A DNA stretch of 64,000 nt, taken from the NCBI RefSeq assembly GCF_026339955.1, contig NZ_JAPEPW010000001.1, positions 682,001-746,000 on the forward strand, read 5' to 3'. Positions 43,035-51,506 of the stretch are shown one piece after another. This DNA is from Streptomyces sp. NBC_01549 (GTDB taxonomy: Bacteria; Actinomycetota; Actinomycetes; Streptomycetales; Streptomycetaceae). Every line of letters starts with the position of its first letter. Position 1 is the stretch's first letter. A model generated the notes under the pieces. It did no database searches. It had not been told where the DNA came from and saw nothing but the letters and a program-made list of their open reading frames with translations. The translations under genes were made by a program, and so were the position numbers.

Positions 43035-43066
43035 CGGGCATCACCACACGCGGAAGCGCGGGAATC

Positions 43067-43732
43067 GTGTTCGACTTTCTTCAAGGTTACGACCTGCTGG
43101 GAGCGTTCTGGATGACGGTGAAACTCACCGTCCTCTCAGCCGTCGGCTCCCTCATATGGGGAACCCTGCTGGCCGGCATGCGGGTCGGTCCGGTGCCTCT
43201 CATGCGCGGCTTCGGCACCGCCTACGTGAACATCGTGAGGAACATCCCGCTGACCGTGATCATCCTGTTCACCTCACTGGGCCTCAACCAGACCCTCGGG
43301 GTCAGTCTCGGCGCGGACAAGTTCGATACGATCAACTTCCGGCTGGCCGTGCTCGGTCTGATCGCGTACACCTCGGCCTTCGTCTGTGAAGCGCTGCGCT
43401 CCGGCATCAACACCGTGCCCGTCGGGCAGGCGGAGGCGGCCCGCGCCATCGGTCTGAACTTCACCCAGGTCCTGACTCTGGTCGTGCTTCCCCAGGCGTT
43501 CCGTTCGGTCGTCGGTCCACTGACGAACGTGCTGATCGCCCTGACGAAGAACACCACGGTGGCGGCCGCGATCGGTGTCGCCGAAGCGGCCACCCTGATG
43601 AAGTCGATGATCGAGAACGAGGCCCAACTCGTCGCGATCTCCGTCGTCTTCGCCTTCGGGTTCATGTGTCTGACGCTGCCGACCGGCCTCCTCCTCGGCT
43701 GGGTGGGCAAGAAGGTGGCGGTGAAGCGATGA
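43067..43732 (+). CDS. gluC: Glutamate ABC transporter permease
   Basis: A 221-aa HisM/GlnP-type permease. GTG at 43067 is chosen because MFDFLQGYDLLGAFWMTVK is the family N-terminus; the open frame upstream is the hairpin region. It has about five membrane segments. The EAA loop EALRSGINTVPVGQAEAARAIGLN contacts GluA. Its stop overlaps the gluD start (ATGA), implying translational coupling. Confidence 0.94.
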   Translation: MFDFLQGYDLLGAFWMTVKLTVLSAVGSLIWGTLLAGMRVGPVPLMRGFGTAYVNIVRNIPLTVIILFTSLGLNQTLGVSLGADKFDTINFRLAVLGLIAYTSAFVCEALRSGINTVPVGQAEAARAIGLNFTQVLTLVVLPQAFRSVVGPLTNVLIALTKNTTVAAAIGVAEAATLMKSMIENEAQLVAISVVFAFGFMCLTLPTGLLLGWVGKKVAVKR

Positions 43733-44622
43733 CGTCCGTCCTGTACGACGCCCAGGGCCCCCGTGCCAAGCGGCGCAACATCCTCTACTCGGCGCTGTTC
43801 CTGGTCGCCTTCGCGGCCCTGTTGTGGTGGGTGATCACCAGCCTCAACGACAAGGACCAGCTCGCCTGGGAGAAGTGGAAGCCCTTCGTCCACGGGGAGG
43901 CCTGGAGCACGTACCTCTGGCCGGGACTGCAGAACACCCTGAAGGCCGCGGCCCTCTCCATGGTCATCGCCCTGCCGCTCGGCGCCGTCCTCGGCATCGC
44001 CCGGCTCTCCGACCACGCCTGGATCCGGATACCCGCGGCCGCGATCGTGGAGTTCTTCCGCGCCATCCCGGTACTGGTCCTCATGATCTTCGCCGTCGCC
44101 GCGTACTCCGAGTACACGAACATCAGCTCGGACGACCGTCCGCTCTACGCGGTCATCACGGGACTGGTGCTCTACAACTCCTCGGTCCTCGCGGAGATCG
44201 TCCGCGCGGGCATCCTGTCGCTGCCCAAGGGGCAGTCCGAGGCGGCCATGGCCGTCGGTCTGCGCAAGAACCAGGTCATGCGGTTCATCCTGCTGCCGCA
44301 GGCGGTCACCGCGATGCTCCCGGCGATCGTCAGCCAGCTCGTCGTGATCGTGAAGGACACCGCGCTCGGCGGCGCGGTCCTGACCTTCCCCGAGCTGCTC
44401 GCCTCCGTCGGTCCGATGAGCGCGTACTACGGCGCGAACACCATCGCCAGCTTCACCGTGGTGGCCCTGATCTACATCGCGCTCAACTTCAGCCTCACGA
44501 GCTTCGCGAGCTGGCTCGAGGGACGACTGCGGCGCGGCAAGAAGTCGACGGGCGTAGTGCTCGCGCCGGCCGCGGTCGGGGGCACGGAGTCGACCGGCGC
44601 GGGCGGCGGCATCTCCATCTGA
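43729..44622 (+). CDS. gluD: Glutamate ABC transporter permease
   Basis: A 297-aa partner permease; ATG at 43729 overlaps the gluC stop by 4 bp. It has an N-terminal membrane segment (NILYSALFLVAFAALLWWVI), a periplasmic stretch, then the permease core with EFFRAIPVLVLMIFAVAAYS and the EAA loop VRAGILSLPKGQSEAAMAVG. A basic, Ala/Gly-rich C-terminal tail follows. It is last in the operon and ends at a strong terminator. Confidence 0.94.
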   Translation: MTSVLYDAQGPRAKRRNILYSALFLVAFAALLWWVITSLNDKDQLAWEKWKPFVHGEAWSTYLWPGLQNTLKAAALSMVIALPLGAVLGIARLSDHAWIRIPAAAIVEFFRAIPVLVLMIFAVAAYSEYTNISSDDRPLYAVITGLVLYNSSVLAEIVRAGILSLPKGQSEAAMAVGLRKNQVMRFILLPQAVTAMLPAIVSQLVVIVKDTALGGAVLTFPELLASVGPMSAYYGANTIASFTVVALIYIALNFSLTSFASWLEGRLRRGKKSTGVVLAPAAVGGTESTGAGGGISI

Positions 44623-44648
44623 CGGATCCTCACCCTGCGTCGGCGTCA

Positions 44649-44682
44649 ACGGGGGCAGTGGTGTGATCACCACTGCCCCCGT
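44649..44682 (+). terminator. Terminator of gluABCD
   Basis: A perfect 15-bp stem ACGGGGGCAGTGGTG / CACCACTGCCCCCGT with loop TGAT, 27 bp after the gluD stop. Confidence 0.92.
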
Positions 44683-44798
44683 CACTTGACGCAAGCACCG
44701 GCAATGGGTTGCATACGTTCTGTGATCGTGCACCCCGTTCCAACTGCCTGTTCCCGAACGTTCCTCAGGACACCGCTCCGGGCAGGGGGCCGCGCGCC

Positions 44799-46628
44799 GT
44801 GGACCCGGTGATCATCGTCGGCGCGGGGCCCGTGGGCCTCACGCTGGCCCTTGCGCTGGCCCGCCAGGAGGTCCCCTCCGTGGTCCTCGACGAGGGGCCG
44901 GGCAAGGACGAACAACGGCTCGCGCGGACGGTGGTGCTGCGCGAGGACACGGCCGCGCTCGTCGAACGCCTGACGGGCCTGCCCCTCGCCGATGCCGGAT
45001 TCCGTTGGGCCGGATGGCGGTCGATGCGGCGCAAGCAGGTGATGCGCGAGATCGGATTCGATGCCGGGGGATCCGGCACGGACCCAGTGGACTTCGAATC
45101 GGACCTGCAAGGTCTCGGGGGCGCAGCGCACGGCTCGGGAAGCGGCGCGCAGGCCTTCGGGGGCGGCGCGCACGGCTCGGGGAGTGGCGCCCAGCGCTCA
45201 GAGGGGAGTGCACGGAACCCGAAGGGGAGCGCGCAGACCCCGAAAAGCAGCGGGTTCGGCCAGACCGCGGACGCGCAGGACTCCGAAGGCGCCCACGCGA
45301 CCGCCCCGCTGCACCTCGCCCAGCACGCGCTGACCGGCGCTCTGCGCGAGGCCATCGGCCACGAGCGGCTGATCAAGGTCGCCGTGGGCAGCCGCCTCGA
45401 CTCGATCGAACAGGAGTCCTCGGGCGTCACCGTGCACACCCGCGGCCCCAACGGCACGTGGTGGCGCGGCAGTTACGTCGTCGGCTGCGACGGACCGCGC
45501 TCTACCGTGCGCAAACTCCAGGACATCCGCTTCCCGGGGCGTACGGCCGTCGAACGGCACGCCGTGGCGGCGCTGCGTGCCGAACTCCCATGGCCCGGCC
45601 AGGCGTTGTTGCACCGAATGCCACCGTGGCGGACGTCGGGCCCCTCGGGCGGTGAGGTGACCGCGCGCCCCCTCGCCGACGACGTGTGGCGGCTGGACTG
45701 GCTGCTGCCACCCGGCAAGGACCTGGTCACCCCCGACCTGCTGGTGGCACGCATCCGCGAGACGCTCGCGGGCTGGAACGACGGCTCCACACCCCCGTAC
45801 GAGCTGCTCGACACCGGAGTCCACACCGTCCACCACCGCCTCGCCCGCCGCTGGCGCGTCGGCCGGGTCTTCCTCGCCGGGGACGCCGCGCACCTGCTCG
45901 GCGCGCTCGGCACCCAGGGCCTGGACGAGGGCCTGCGGGACGCCGACAACCTCGCCTGGAAGCTGGCGCTCGCCTGGCACCACGGCCCGCACGAGGCGCT
46001 GCTCGACAGTTACCAGGCGGAGCGGCGGGCCGTCGTCGCCGCCCGGCTGCGCGCGGCCGACCAGGCGCTGCCGCTGCTACGAAGCGGCGGAGGCCTGCGC
46101 TCGTACGTCCCCGGGTCGGCCCGTGGCCACGACACGCTGCTCACGGACGGCCATCTGGGGCGCGGTCCGATGGGTGCGCCAGGGGCGTACGCCGACTCAC
46201 CGCTCGCGCCCGCGCACACCGAGTCGGAGACTCCGGTGGACACGGCGCCCGGTGCGCCGGTCGTCGACGTACGCGTGACCGCGGAGGACGGCTCGTTCGT
46301 GCGGCTGCGGGACCGGCTCGGGCGCGGGGCGCTGCTCGTCGTACTGATCGCTCCGGGTACGGGCGTGTGGGCGCGCAAGCACTGGGTGACGGCCGGGATC
46401 ATGCCCCGGCTCGCGGCCGCCGTGACCGCGCTGCCGCACCGCGCCGAGCTGCTGGTCGCCGAGAGCTATCCCGGCGCGGCGGCCCACACCGTGCTCCTGG
46501 TGCGCCCCGACGGCCACCTGGTCACCGCGCTGAGCGGGGTGCGCCCGGCCGACCTGTACGCGGCGGCCGAGGCGACCCTGGGCGGCCCCGCCCTGGCGGA
46601 GGCGGAGACCGCGGCGAGCTCGACCTGA
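44799..46628 (+). CDS. FAD-dependent aromatic-ring-hydroxylase-type monooxygenase
   Basis: About 609 aa. GTG at 44799 starts just before the dinucleotide fold VIIVGAGPVGLTLALALAR; a CAGGGGG site precedes it. The second FAD motif is VVGCDGPRSTVRK and the third is VFLAGDAAHLLGALGTQG with LDEGLRDADNLAWKLA. A C-terminal thioredoxin-like domain (about 440-590) places it with the PheA/TfdB/phenol-hydroxylase-like group. Unusually, about 55 residues between the first and second FAD motifs (about residues 105-160) are a Gly/Ser/Ala repeat tract that looks inserted. The substrate is unknown. It stands alone. Confidence 0.9.
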   Translation: MDPVIIVGAGPVGLTLALALARQEVPSVVLDEGPGKDEQRLARTVVLREDTAALVERLTGLPLADAGFRWAGWRSMRRKQVMREIGFDAGGSGTDPVDFESDLQGLGGAAHGSGSGAQAFGGGAHGSGSGAQRSEGSARNPKGSAQTPKSSGFGQTADAQDSEGAHATAPLHLAQHALTGALREAIGHERLIKVAVGSRLDSIEQESSGVTVHTRGPNGTWWRGSYVVGCDGPRSTVRKLQDIRFPGRTAVERHAVAALRAELPWPGQALLHRMPPWRTSGPSGGEVTARPLADDVWRLDWLLPPGKDLVTPDLLVARIRETLAGWNDGSTPPYELLDTGVHTVHHRLARRWRVGRVFLAGDAAHLLGALGTQGLDEGLRDADNLAWKLALAWHHGPHEALLDSYQAERRAVVAARLRAADQALPLLRSGGGLRSYVPGSARGHDTLLTDGHLGRGPMGAPGAYADSPLAPAHTESETPVDTAPGAPVVDVRVTAEDGSFVRLRDRLGRGALLVVLIAPGTGVWARKHWVTAGIMPRLAAAVTALPHRAELLVAESYPGAAAHTVLLVRPDGHLVTALSGVRPADLYAAAEATLGGPALAEAETAASST

Positions 46629-46670
46629 CGACCCCGGTGGTCCGGCCCGCCCCGGACCACCAAGGTCAGG
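46624..46670 (+). terminator. Two-part terminator after the monooxygenase
   Basis: Inner stem GGTGGTCCGG / CCGGACCACC (46636-46645 with 46652-46661) with loop CCCGCC. An outer stem CCTGAC / GTCAGG (46624-46629 with 46665-46670) overlaps the stop codon. Confidence 0.8.
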
Positions 46671-46748
46671 TCGCCGAACTCGTCCGGGGGGGAGCCACGG
46701 CCATCGCACCACCCTCGGTCAAACGATGGTCCACATAGTGACAGTGAG

Positions 46749-46777
46749 TTGACCGGCCCACACCGCCATGGTCTACT
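46749..46777 (+). promoter_or_regulatory. Vegetative promoter of the cysteine dioxygenase leader
   Basis: TTGACC (46749-46754), a 17-bp spacer, and TCTACT (46772-46777). The GTG of the leader peptide begins 8 bp after the -10 hexamer, so transcription is predicted to start on or next to that GTG, giving a leaderless reading frame. Confidence 0.65.
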
Positions 46778-46784
46778 CCGGATC

Positions 46785-46871
46785 GTGACCGACACCTGTG
46801 TGCGCCTGTGGCGGAGGGTCCATATGGACCTCGTCCGCTATGCGGGCTGCGTGTGTCGTCCGTCCCGCTGA
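46785..46871 (+). CDS. Cysteine-rich leader peptide (probable attenuator)
   Basis: A 28-aa frame from GTG 46785 to TGA at 46869. It reads RLWRRVHMDLVRYAGCVC then RPSR, fitting the actinobacterial sulfur-gene leader pattern RRxHxDLxRxxxxxCR. It has three Cys codons, two near the end. The predicted promoter puts the transcript 5' end at the GTG. An internal ATG (46824) also has a good GGAGGG site, which would give a 15-aa version. It lies 70 bp before the cysteine dioxygenase gene. By analogy with cysteine-responsive leaderless short frames in mycobacteria, ribosome stalling at Cys codons would adjust expression to cysteine supply. Confidence 0.75.
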   Translation: MTDTCVRLWRRVHMDLVRYAGCVCRPSR

Positions 46872-46941
46872 ATTCGCATCCCTTCCCGCGCGCCTCTCGT
46901 CTGCCAGCGCGCGCCCCACGCGAACGCCCAGGACGGTACCC

Positions 46942-47469
46942 GTGTCTGTGTCACCCTCTGTCTCCGCGGCTGTCCAGGCCCCTACCCAAACCGACCTGCT
47001 CGACTTCGTGCGCCGCACCGCCGCCGACTCCGAACTGATCGCTTCCCTCCCGCTCGACCCCGAAGGCCGCACCTGGGTGCGGCTGGAGGGCCCCGGCGGC
47101 AGCGAGGCCTGGCTCATCGGCTGGCCCCCCGGTACCGGCACCGGCTGGCACGACCACGCCGACTCGGTCGGCGCCTTCGTCGCCGCGGCGGGCGAGCTCA
47201 AGGAGTACTCGCTCGCCGCCCGCCTGCCCACCGACGGCTGGAAGACTCTCGAGCTCTCCGAGGACGTCGACCGCGAGCGTCGGCTGCCGGCCGGCAAGGG
47301 CCGCTCCTTCGGCCGCCACCACGTGCACGAGGTGCTCAACGAGTCCACCGAGGAGCACGCGATCTCCGTCCACGCGTACTACCCACCCCTGCCGGGCATC
47401 CGCCGCTACAGCCGTACGGGCCAGGTGCTGCGCCTGGAGCACGTCGAGCGTCCGGAGGACTGGCAGTGA
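46942..47469 (+). CDS. Cysteine dioxygenase (type I)
   Basis: A 175-aa cupin; GTG at 46942 follows AGGA. The metal-binding histidines are His70 and His72 in GTGWHDHADSVGAF and the third in GRHHVHEVLNES (around 127-129). The family oxidises cysteine to cysteine sulfinate with non-haem iron. The upstream Cys-coding leader and the coupled rhodanese gene support a cysteine-catabolic role. The coding stretch upstream of the GTG is the leader region and not part of the protein. The TGA overlaps the next gene's GTG. Confidence 0.92.
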   Translation: MSVSPSVSAAVQAPTQTDLLDFVRRTAADSELIASLPLDPEGRTWVRLEGPGGSEAWLIGWPPGTGTGWHDHADSVGAFVAAAGELKEYSLAARLPTDGWKTLELSEDVDRERRLPAGKGRSFGRHHVHEVLNESTEEHAISVHAYYPPLPGIRRYSRTGQVLRLEHVERPEDWQ

Positions 47470-47861
47470 GCGCGCCCCGCCCGGTGGGCATCGACACATT
47501 GCTGGAACGGGTCCGCGAGGGACTCGACCGGGTGGAGGCCGAGGAGGCGTACTCCGCCGCGCAGGCCGGCGAAGCCCTCCTCGTCGACATCCGGTACGCC
47601 GCCCTGCGCGAGCGCGACGGACTGATCCCCGGCGCCCTCGTCGTCGAGCGCAACGAACTGGAGTGGCGGCTCGACCCCCAGGGCAGCCACCGCGCCCCGG
47701 AGGCCACGAGCCACGATCTGCCAGTCGTGGTGATCTGCAACGAGGGCTACGCGTCCAGCCTCGCCGCCGTCTCCCTCCAGCAGCTCGGGCTGCACCGGGC
47801 GACCGACCTGGTGGGCGGCTTCCAGGCGTGGAAGGCGGCCGGCTTCCCGGTGACGGCCTAG
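47466..47861 (+). CDS. Rhodanese-like sulfurtransferase
   Basis: A 131-aa single rhodanese domain. GTG at 47466 overlaps the cysteine dioxygenase stop (GTGA), so translation is coupled. The active-site loop is VVICNEGYASSLAA with Cys91. DIRYAALRERDGLIPGALVV is the conserved entry strand, and LVGGFQAWKAAGFPV the C-terminal motif. It probably handles sulfane sulfur arising in cysteine breakdown. It ends before a very strong terminator. Confidence 0.95.
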   Translation: MSAPRPVGIDTLLERVREGLDRVEAEEAYSAAQAGEALLVDIRYAALRERDGLIPGALVVERNELEWRLDPQGSHRAPEATSHDLPVVVICNEGYASSLAAVSLQQLGLHRATDLVGGFQAWKAAGFPVTA

Positions 47862-47902
47862 CTCCCGGCTCCCGATCACCGTGCGGCGGTACGCACTTGG
47901 TT

Positions 47903-47958
47903 GCGGTAGGCAATGGTGGGCGCCCCTGGTGTAAGGGGCGCCCACCATTGCCTACCGC
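47903..47958. terminator. 25-bp perfect-stem bidirectional terminator
   Basis: Positions 47903-47927 pair perfectly with 47934-47958 around loop GGTGTA; the stem begins GCGGTAGGCAATGG. It lies between the convergent rhodanese and FtsX-family genes and should stop transcription from both sides. Confidence 0.93.
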
Positions 47959-47983
47959 CCCTTACTCCATTGCGTCACTCCTC

Positions 47984-50554
47984 TTACTCTTTGCCCGTGG
48001 CCACCATGACCGGGGGCACCCGCAACGCCACCCGGCCCGGCAGCCCGGTGGCGACCAGCGCGAGCAGCCCGGCGATCGCCACCACGGTGACGTACGCCAG
48101 GGGCGGGACCGCCGGAGCCGCCCGGCCCGTCATGCCGACGCTGAACGCGGTCAGGACGGCGAGCGCGATCCCGCTGCCGAGTGCGGTGGCGAGCAGCAGG
48201 ACCGCAAGCGCCTCCGTGCGCAGCATCCCCAGCACCTGGCGCCGGGTCGCCCCGGCGAGGCGGAGCAGCGCGAACTCGCGGACACGCTCCGAGACCGACA
48301 TGGCCAGCGTGTTGACGACGGCGATGGCGGTGAACGCCAGGACGAGTCCCATGGCGAGGTAGTTGACCTCGGCGTTCGCCTGCTGCCGTGCGGCCTGGAT
48401 CGAGTCGGCGGCGGCCGGGGCGAGAACGTGGACCCCCGGGAACTCACGGAGGGTAGTCGCGAGTTGTGTCTGTGTGCGGGCGGTGCCGACAAGGACGGAG
48501 GTCGCGAGTGGGTTGTCCACATGGCGGGCGACCAGGTCATGGGCGAAGGTGAGGTCACCGAAACCGAGACCCTTGGCGTAGACGGCCACGACGGTGAGCG
48601 TGACGGGCGTTCCGTCACCCAACGTGAGTTTCAGAGGGCTTCCGGGCTGCAGGTGGAGCTGGTCGGCGGCGAGTCCGCTGACGGCGACGGTGTCCTCGGT
48701 GAGCTTCTTCAGGGAGCCGGCGGTGACGTTCGGGTCCCAGGTGCGGGTGAGACCTCCGGGGGTGACGCCCTGCGCCGCGTACTTGTCGAGTCCCACCCGG
48801 ACGGTCGTACGGACCACTTCGGTGACGGTGTCGTGGTGCGTGCGCAGGAGCCGTGCGGCCTGGGCCGGTACGCCGGGGCCCTGGGCGGCCACCACCCAGT
48901 CGGCGCGGATGCCCTCGCGGGCCTGGGCGCGGGCCGCGTTTCCCAGGGTCGGCTGGACGAAGAGAACCGTGCAGGTCATGCCGATGAGGAGGGTGAGAGG
49001 AGTGACTACGGAGGCCATCCGGGCGGCATGGCCACGAAGGTTGGCACGCGCCAGGCGACTACTGGGTCCGGTCAGCGCGAGCGGGCCTCCGAGTACCGCT
49101 ACGGCCGCCCTGACCAGCAGCGGACCGAGCAGCGCGACGGAGGAGGCGAGGACCACGACGGCCAGGAAGGTCACGGGTGTCGAGGCGGGTTCGGTGCGCA
49201 GAACACTGAGCACGGCGACGAGGACGGCACCGCCGGCGAGCAGGGCGAGACCCATGAGGATCCGTCCCCATGCCGGGCGGGCGCGCTCGGTCCTGGCTTC
49301 GGCGAGCGCCTCGGCAGGGCGGATCCGGGCGATCCGGCGCGAGGAGATACGGGCGGCGGCCCAGGCACCGAGCAGTGTCGTGGCGAGCGCGGCGAACGGC
49401 GGGAAGACGCCGACGGTGAGCTGAAGCGTCGCCGGCACGGCCCCCATGGCCACGAACCGGCCGTGCAGCCAGCTGCCCAGCGGCAGCCCCGCCAGCGCGC
49501 CGGTGGTACCCGCGGCCGCTCCGACGATCAGTGCCTCACGGCCGAGGAGTGCCCGGATCTGACCCGGGGTGGCGGCGATGGCGCGCAGCAGGGCGAGTTC
49601 GCGATGGCGCTGCTGCACGGAGAGCACGAAGGTACCGACGACCACGAGGACGGCCACGAGCAGTGAGGTGCCACCCATCGCACCACCCATGCTGACCAGC
49701 TTCGTACGCGCGGCGGCCGCGTCCAGGAACTCCACGGGCCCTCGGCCGTCACCGGCGCTGACCTGCGCGGTCCTACCGTGCGGCGCCTTGGTTCCGGACA
49801 CCGTCCCGCTTCCTTGCAGCGCCTTGGTGACGGACCGCTGGAGCGCGGCCGTGTCCGTGCCCTTGACGGGAAGCACCCCGAAGGCGGTGACCTGTCCGGG
49901 GTGGGCGGCGAGGCGGCGGGCCTCGGCGGTGGAGAAGAAGAGGGCGGTCTGGTGCCGCACCTCCTGGGCGGGGGCGGCTATTCCGGTCACCCGGTAGGTC
50001 CGCGGGCTCTGCGTCGACTGCACGGTGAGCCGGTCGCCGGGCTCGAGGTGAGCGCGCTCGGCGAGATGGCGGTCGATGACGAGATCACTGTCGGCCTCGG
50101 GCGCGGTGCCGGTGGTGAGGGTGTAGGGGGTCAGCGCGGCGGAGTCCCAGGCGTGCCCGTAGGCGGGCCGGTTCTTGTCGACGGCCCCGCCCGGTAGCAA
50201 GGGCTCGGCCAGGAAGGTCAGTTCGGGGATGACCTCACGTACACCGGGAGCCTGCCGGAGCTCGGAGGCGAGGTCGTCCGGGAGCCAGGCCCGTTCGGCG
50301 ATCGGCTTGGCCTTGTGTTTGACCTTGGTCTTGCCCTTCTTGTGTTTGACGGTGGTCTGGTGGACGTTCTGGTCGGCGGAGACCACGACAGGGGTCGCGG
50401 CATACCGTTCGGTGGCGATCGTGCCACGCAGGCCGGTCTCGAGGAGGGTGCCGCAGGCGGTGATGAGGGCGGCCGCGCACAACAGGGCGAAGAACGCACC
50501 GAGGAAGCCACCTTTGCGGGCCCGGACGGTCCGCAGGGCGTAACGCAGCATCAT
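47984..50554 (-). CDS. FtsX-like (MacB-type) ABC permease
   Basis: An 856-aa permease with two FtsX domains. One membrane segment at the N-terminus (GFLGAFFALLCAAALITACG) is followed by a MacB-like periplasmic domain (about 45-250). Segments near 285-310, 335-380 and 420-470 follow. A second periplasmic domain (about 520-700) and the last three segments near 730-850 complete it. No ATPase gene is adjacent, so it must use one encoded elsewhere. Its ATG overlaps the stop of the HTH gene by 4 bp (ATGA), so the two are coupled. A basic Lys-rich patch (HKKGKTKVKHKAK) sits in the first extracellular domain. Confidence 0.92.
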   Translation of the reverse strand: MMLRYALRTVRARKGGFLGAFFALLCAAALITACGTLLETGLRGTIATERYAATPVVVSADQNVHQTTVKHKKGKTKVKHKAKPIAERAWLPDDLASELRQAPGVREVIPELTFLAEPLLPGGAVDKNRPAYGHAWDSAALTPYTLTTGTAPEADSDLVIDRHLAERAHLEPGDRLTVQSTQSPRTYRVTGIAAPAQEVRHQTALFFSTAEARRLAAHPGQVTAFGVLPVKGTDTAALQRSVTKALQGSGTVSGTKAPHGRTAQVSAGDGRGPVEFLDAAAARTKLVSMGGAMGGTSLLVAVLVVVGTFVLSVQQRHRELALLRAIAATPGQIRALLGREALIVGAAAGTTGALAGLPLGSWLHGRFVAMGAVPATLQLTVGVFPPFAALATTLLGAWAAARISSRRIARIRPAEALAEARTERARPAWGRILMGLALLAGGAVLVAVLSVLRTEPASTPVTFLAVVVLASSVALLGPLLVRAAVAVLGGPLALTGPSSRLARANLRGHAARMASVVTPLTLLIGMTCTVLFVQPTLGNAARAQAREGIRADWVVAAQGPGVPAQAARLLRTHHDTVTEVVRTTVRVGLDKYAAQGVTPGGLTRTWDPNVTAGSLKKLTEDTVAVSGLAADQLHLQPGSPLKLTLGDGTPVTLTVVAVYAKGLGFGDLTFAHDLVARHVDNPLATSVLVGTARTQTQLATTLREFPGVHVLAPAAADSIQAARQQANAEVNYLAMGLVLAFTAIAVVNTLAMSVSERVREFALLRLAGATRRQVLGMLRTEALAVLLLATALGSGIALAVLTAFSVGMTGRAAPAVPPLAYVTVVAIAGLLALVATGLPGRVALRVPPVMVATGKE

Positions 50555-51312
50555 GAGGGTTCGCTCCCTGGTCTGTCGTGGGGTGCCGGACGGTTCTCGG
50601 GCCCGGTGTCGGGGGCGGTGGCGGGGGCCGGGAAGGCGAGAAACCGGGTGAACACGGTGCGGGCGCCGGGCGGGGTGTCGGCCTCGGGGCGCTTGTAGCG
50701 GTTGAGGAGCGCGATGTACTCCTCGAAGAACGCGCGGAGTTCGGGGAGCGTCAGCCGGATGCTTCCGCGCGAGTAGGGGAAGGCGTCGACCCAGGGATCG
50801 GCCGCGCCCGCCTCCCCGTGCGCCCGCTGCGTCCGCCCCAGTCCCCCTACCCCTGCCGCCGCCACTGCTCCCGCCCCTGTCGGCATCTGCAGTTGCATCT
50901 GCTCGAAGAGTTCGAGGTCGGCGGCGTACGCGTGGTGGTTCAGCTCGTCCATGACGAGGCGCATCTCGGGGCTCTGCCGACTGCGCGGCGGGAATCGGCG
51001 GTCACCGGGGACGGCACGCCACCAGCGCTCCCTGCCGTGTCCGCCCGCCTCCGTCGGCTGGTCGGCCTCCTCCACGAAGCCGTACCGAGCGAGCTCGCGC
51101 AGGTGGTAGCTGGTGGCTCCGGTGTTGAGCCCGAGCGCCCTGGCCAGCGTCGCCGAGGTGGCGGGGCCGTGCACGGTGAGGTGCTGAAGCATCCGCTGCC
51201 GACGGGGCTGTGCGAGGGCCTTCAGTGTCGCGAGGTCGGAGAGCTCGGTGGGGGCGCGCGAAGTCTCCTCGTCCCGCCCCGCCAAGGGTTCCGCGCCGGG
51301 TTCCTGTGCCAT
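50551..51312 (-). CDS. ArsR-like winged-helix transcriptional regulator
   Basis: A 253-aa regulator; ATG at 51312 (MAQEPGAEPL) with GAGGA about ten bases upstream. The HTH spans about residues 25-90: LATLKALAQPRRQRMLQHL, then TSATLARALGLNTGATSYHL and RELARYGFVEE. The C-terminal half has no recognised ligand-binding domain. It is co-transcribed with the FtsX permease. An 18-bp perfect palindrome lies 18 bp upstream of the start, pointing to autoregulation. The ligand is unknown. Confidence 0.9.
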   Translation of the reverse strand: MAQEPGAEPLAGRDEETSRAPTELSDLATLKALAQPRRQRMLQHLTVHGPATSATLARALGLNTGATSYHLRELARYGFVEEADQPTEAGGHGRERWWRAVPGDRRFPPRSRQSPEMRLVMDELNHHAYAADLELFEQMQLQMPTGAGAVAAAGVGGLGRTQRAHGEAGAADPWVDAFPYSRGSIRLTLPELRAFFEEYIALLNRYKRPEADTPPGARTVFTRFLAFPAPATAPDTGPENRPAPHDRPGSEPS

Positions 51313-51329
51313 GCGTACACAGTCCTCTG

Positions 51330-51347
51330 TGCACAGGCACCTGTGCA
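51330..51347. promoter_or_regulatory. 18-bp perfect palindrome, probable operator of the HTH-FtsX operon
   Basis: TGCACAGGCACCTGTGCA: two 8-bp arms around a central CA. It lies just upstream of the regulator's start codon, and a further CTGTG copy is found closer to the start. The size and symmetry fit a dimeric winged-helix repressor site. Confidence 0.7.
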
Positions 51348-51506
51348 TTGCGGCGACCCGGCGTCTCCCTCCGGGGGTTAACCCCACCTCCACGAAGGGG
51401 AGTTGGACAGTCCTGGATGGGGGGCAGGGTCTGGTTCAGGGCCGGGTTCTGAATCCAGTTACCAGGTACCAGGCCCCAGGCCCGGCACCGCCACCGATCC
51501 CAACGG

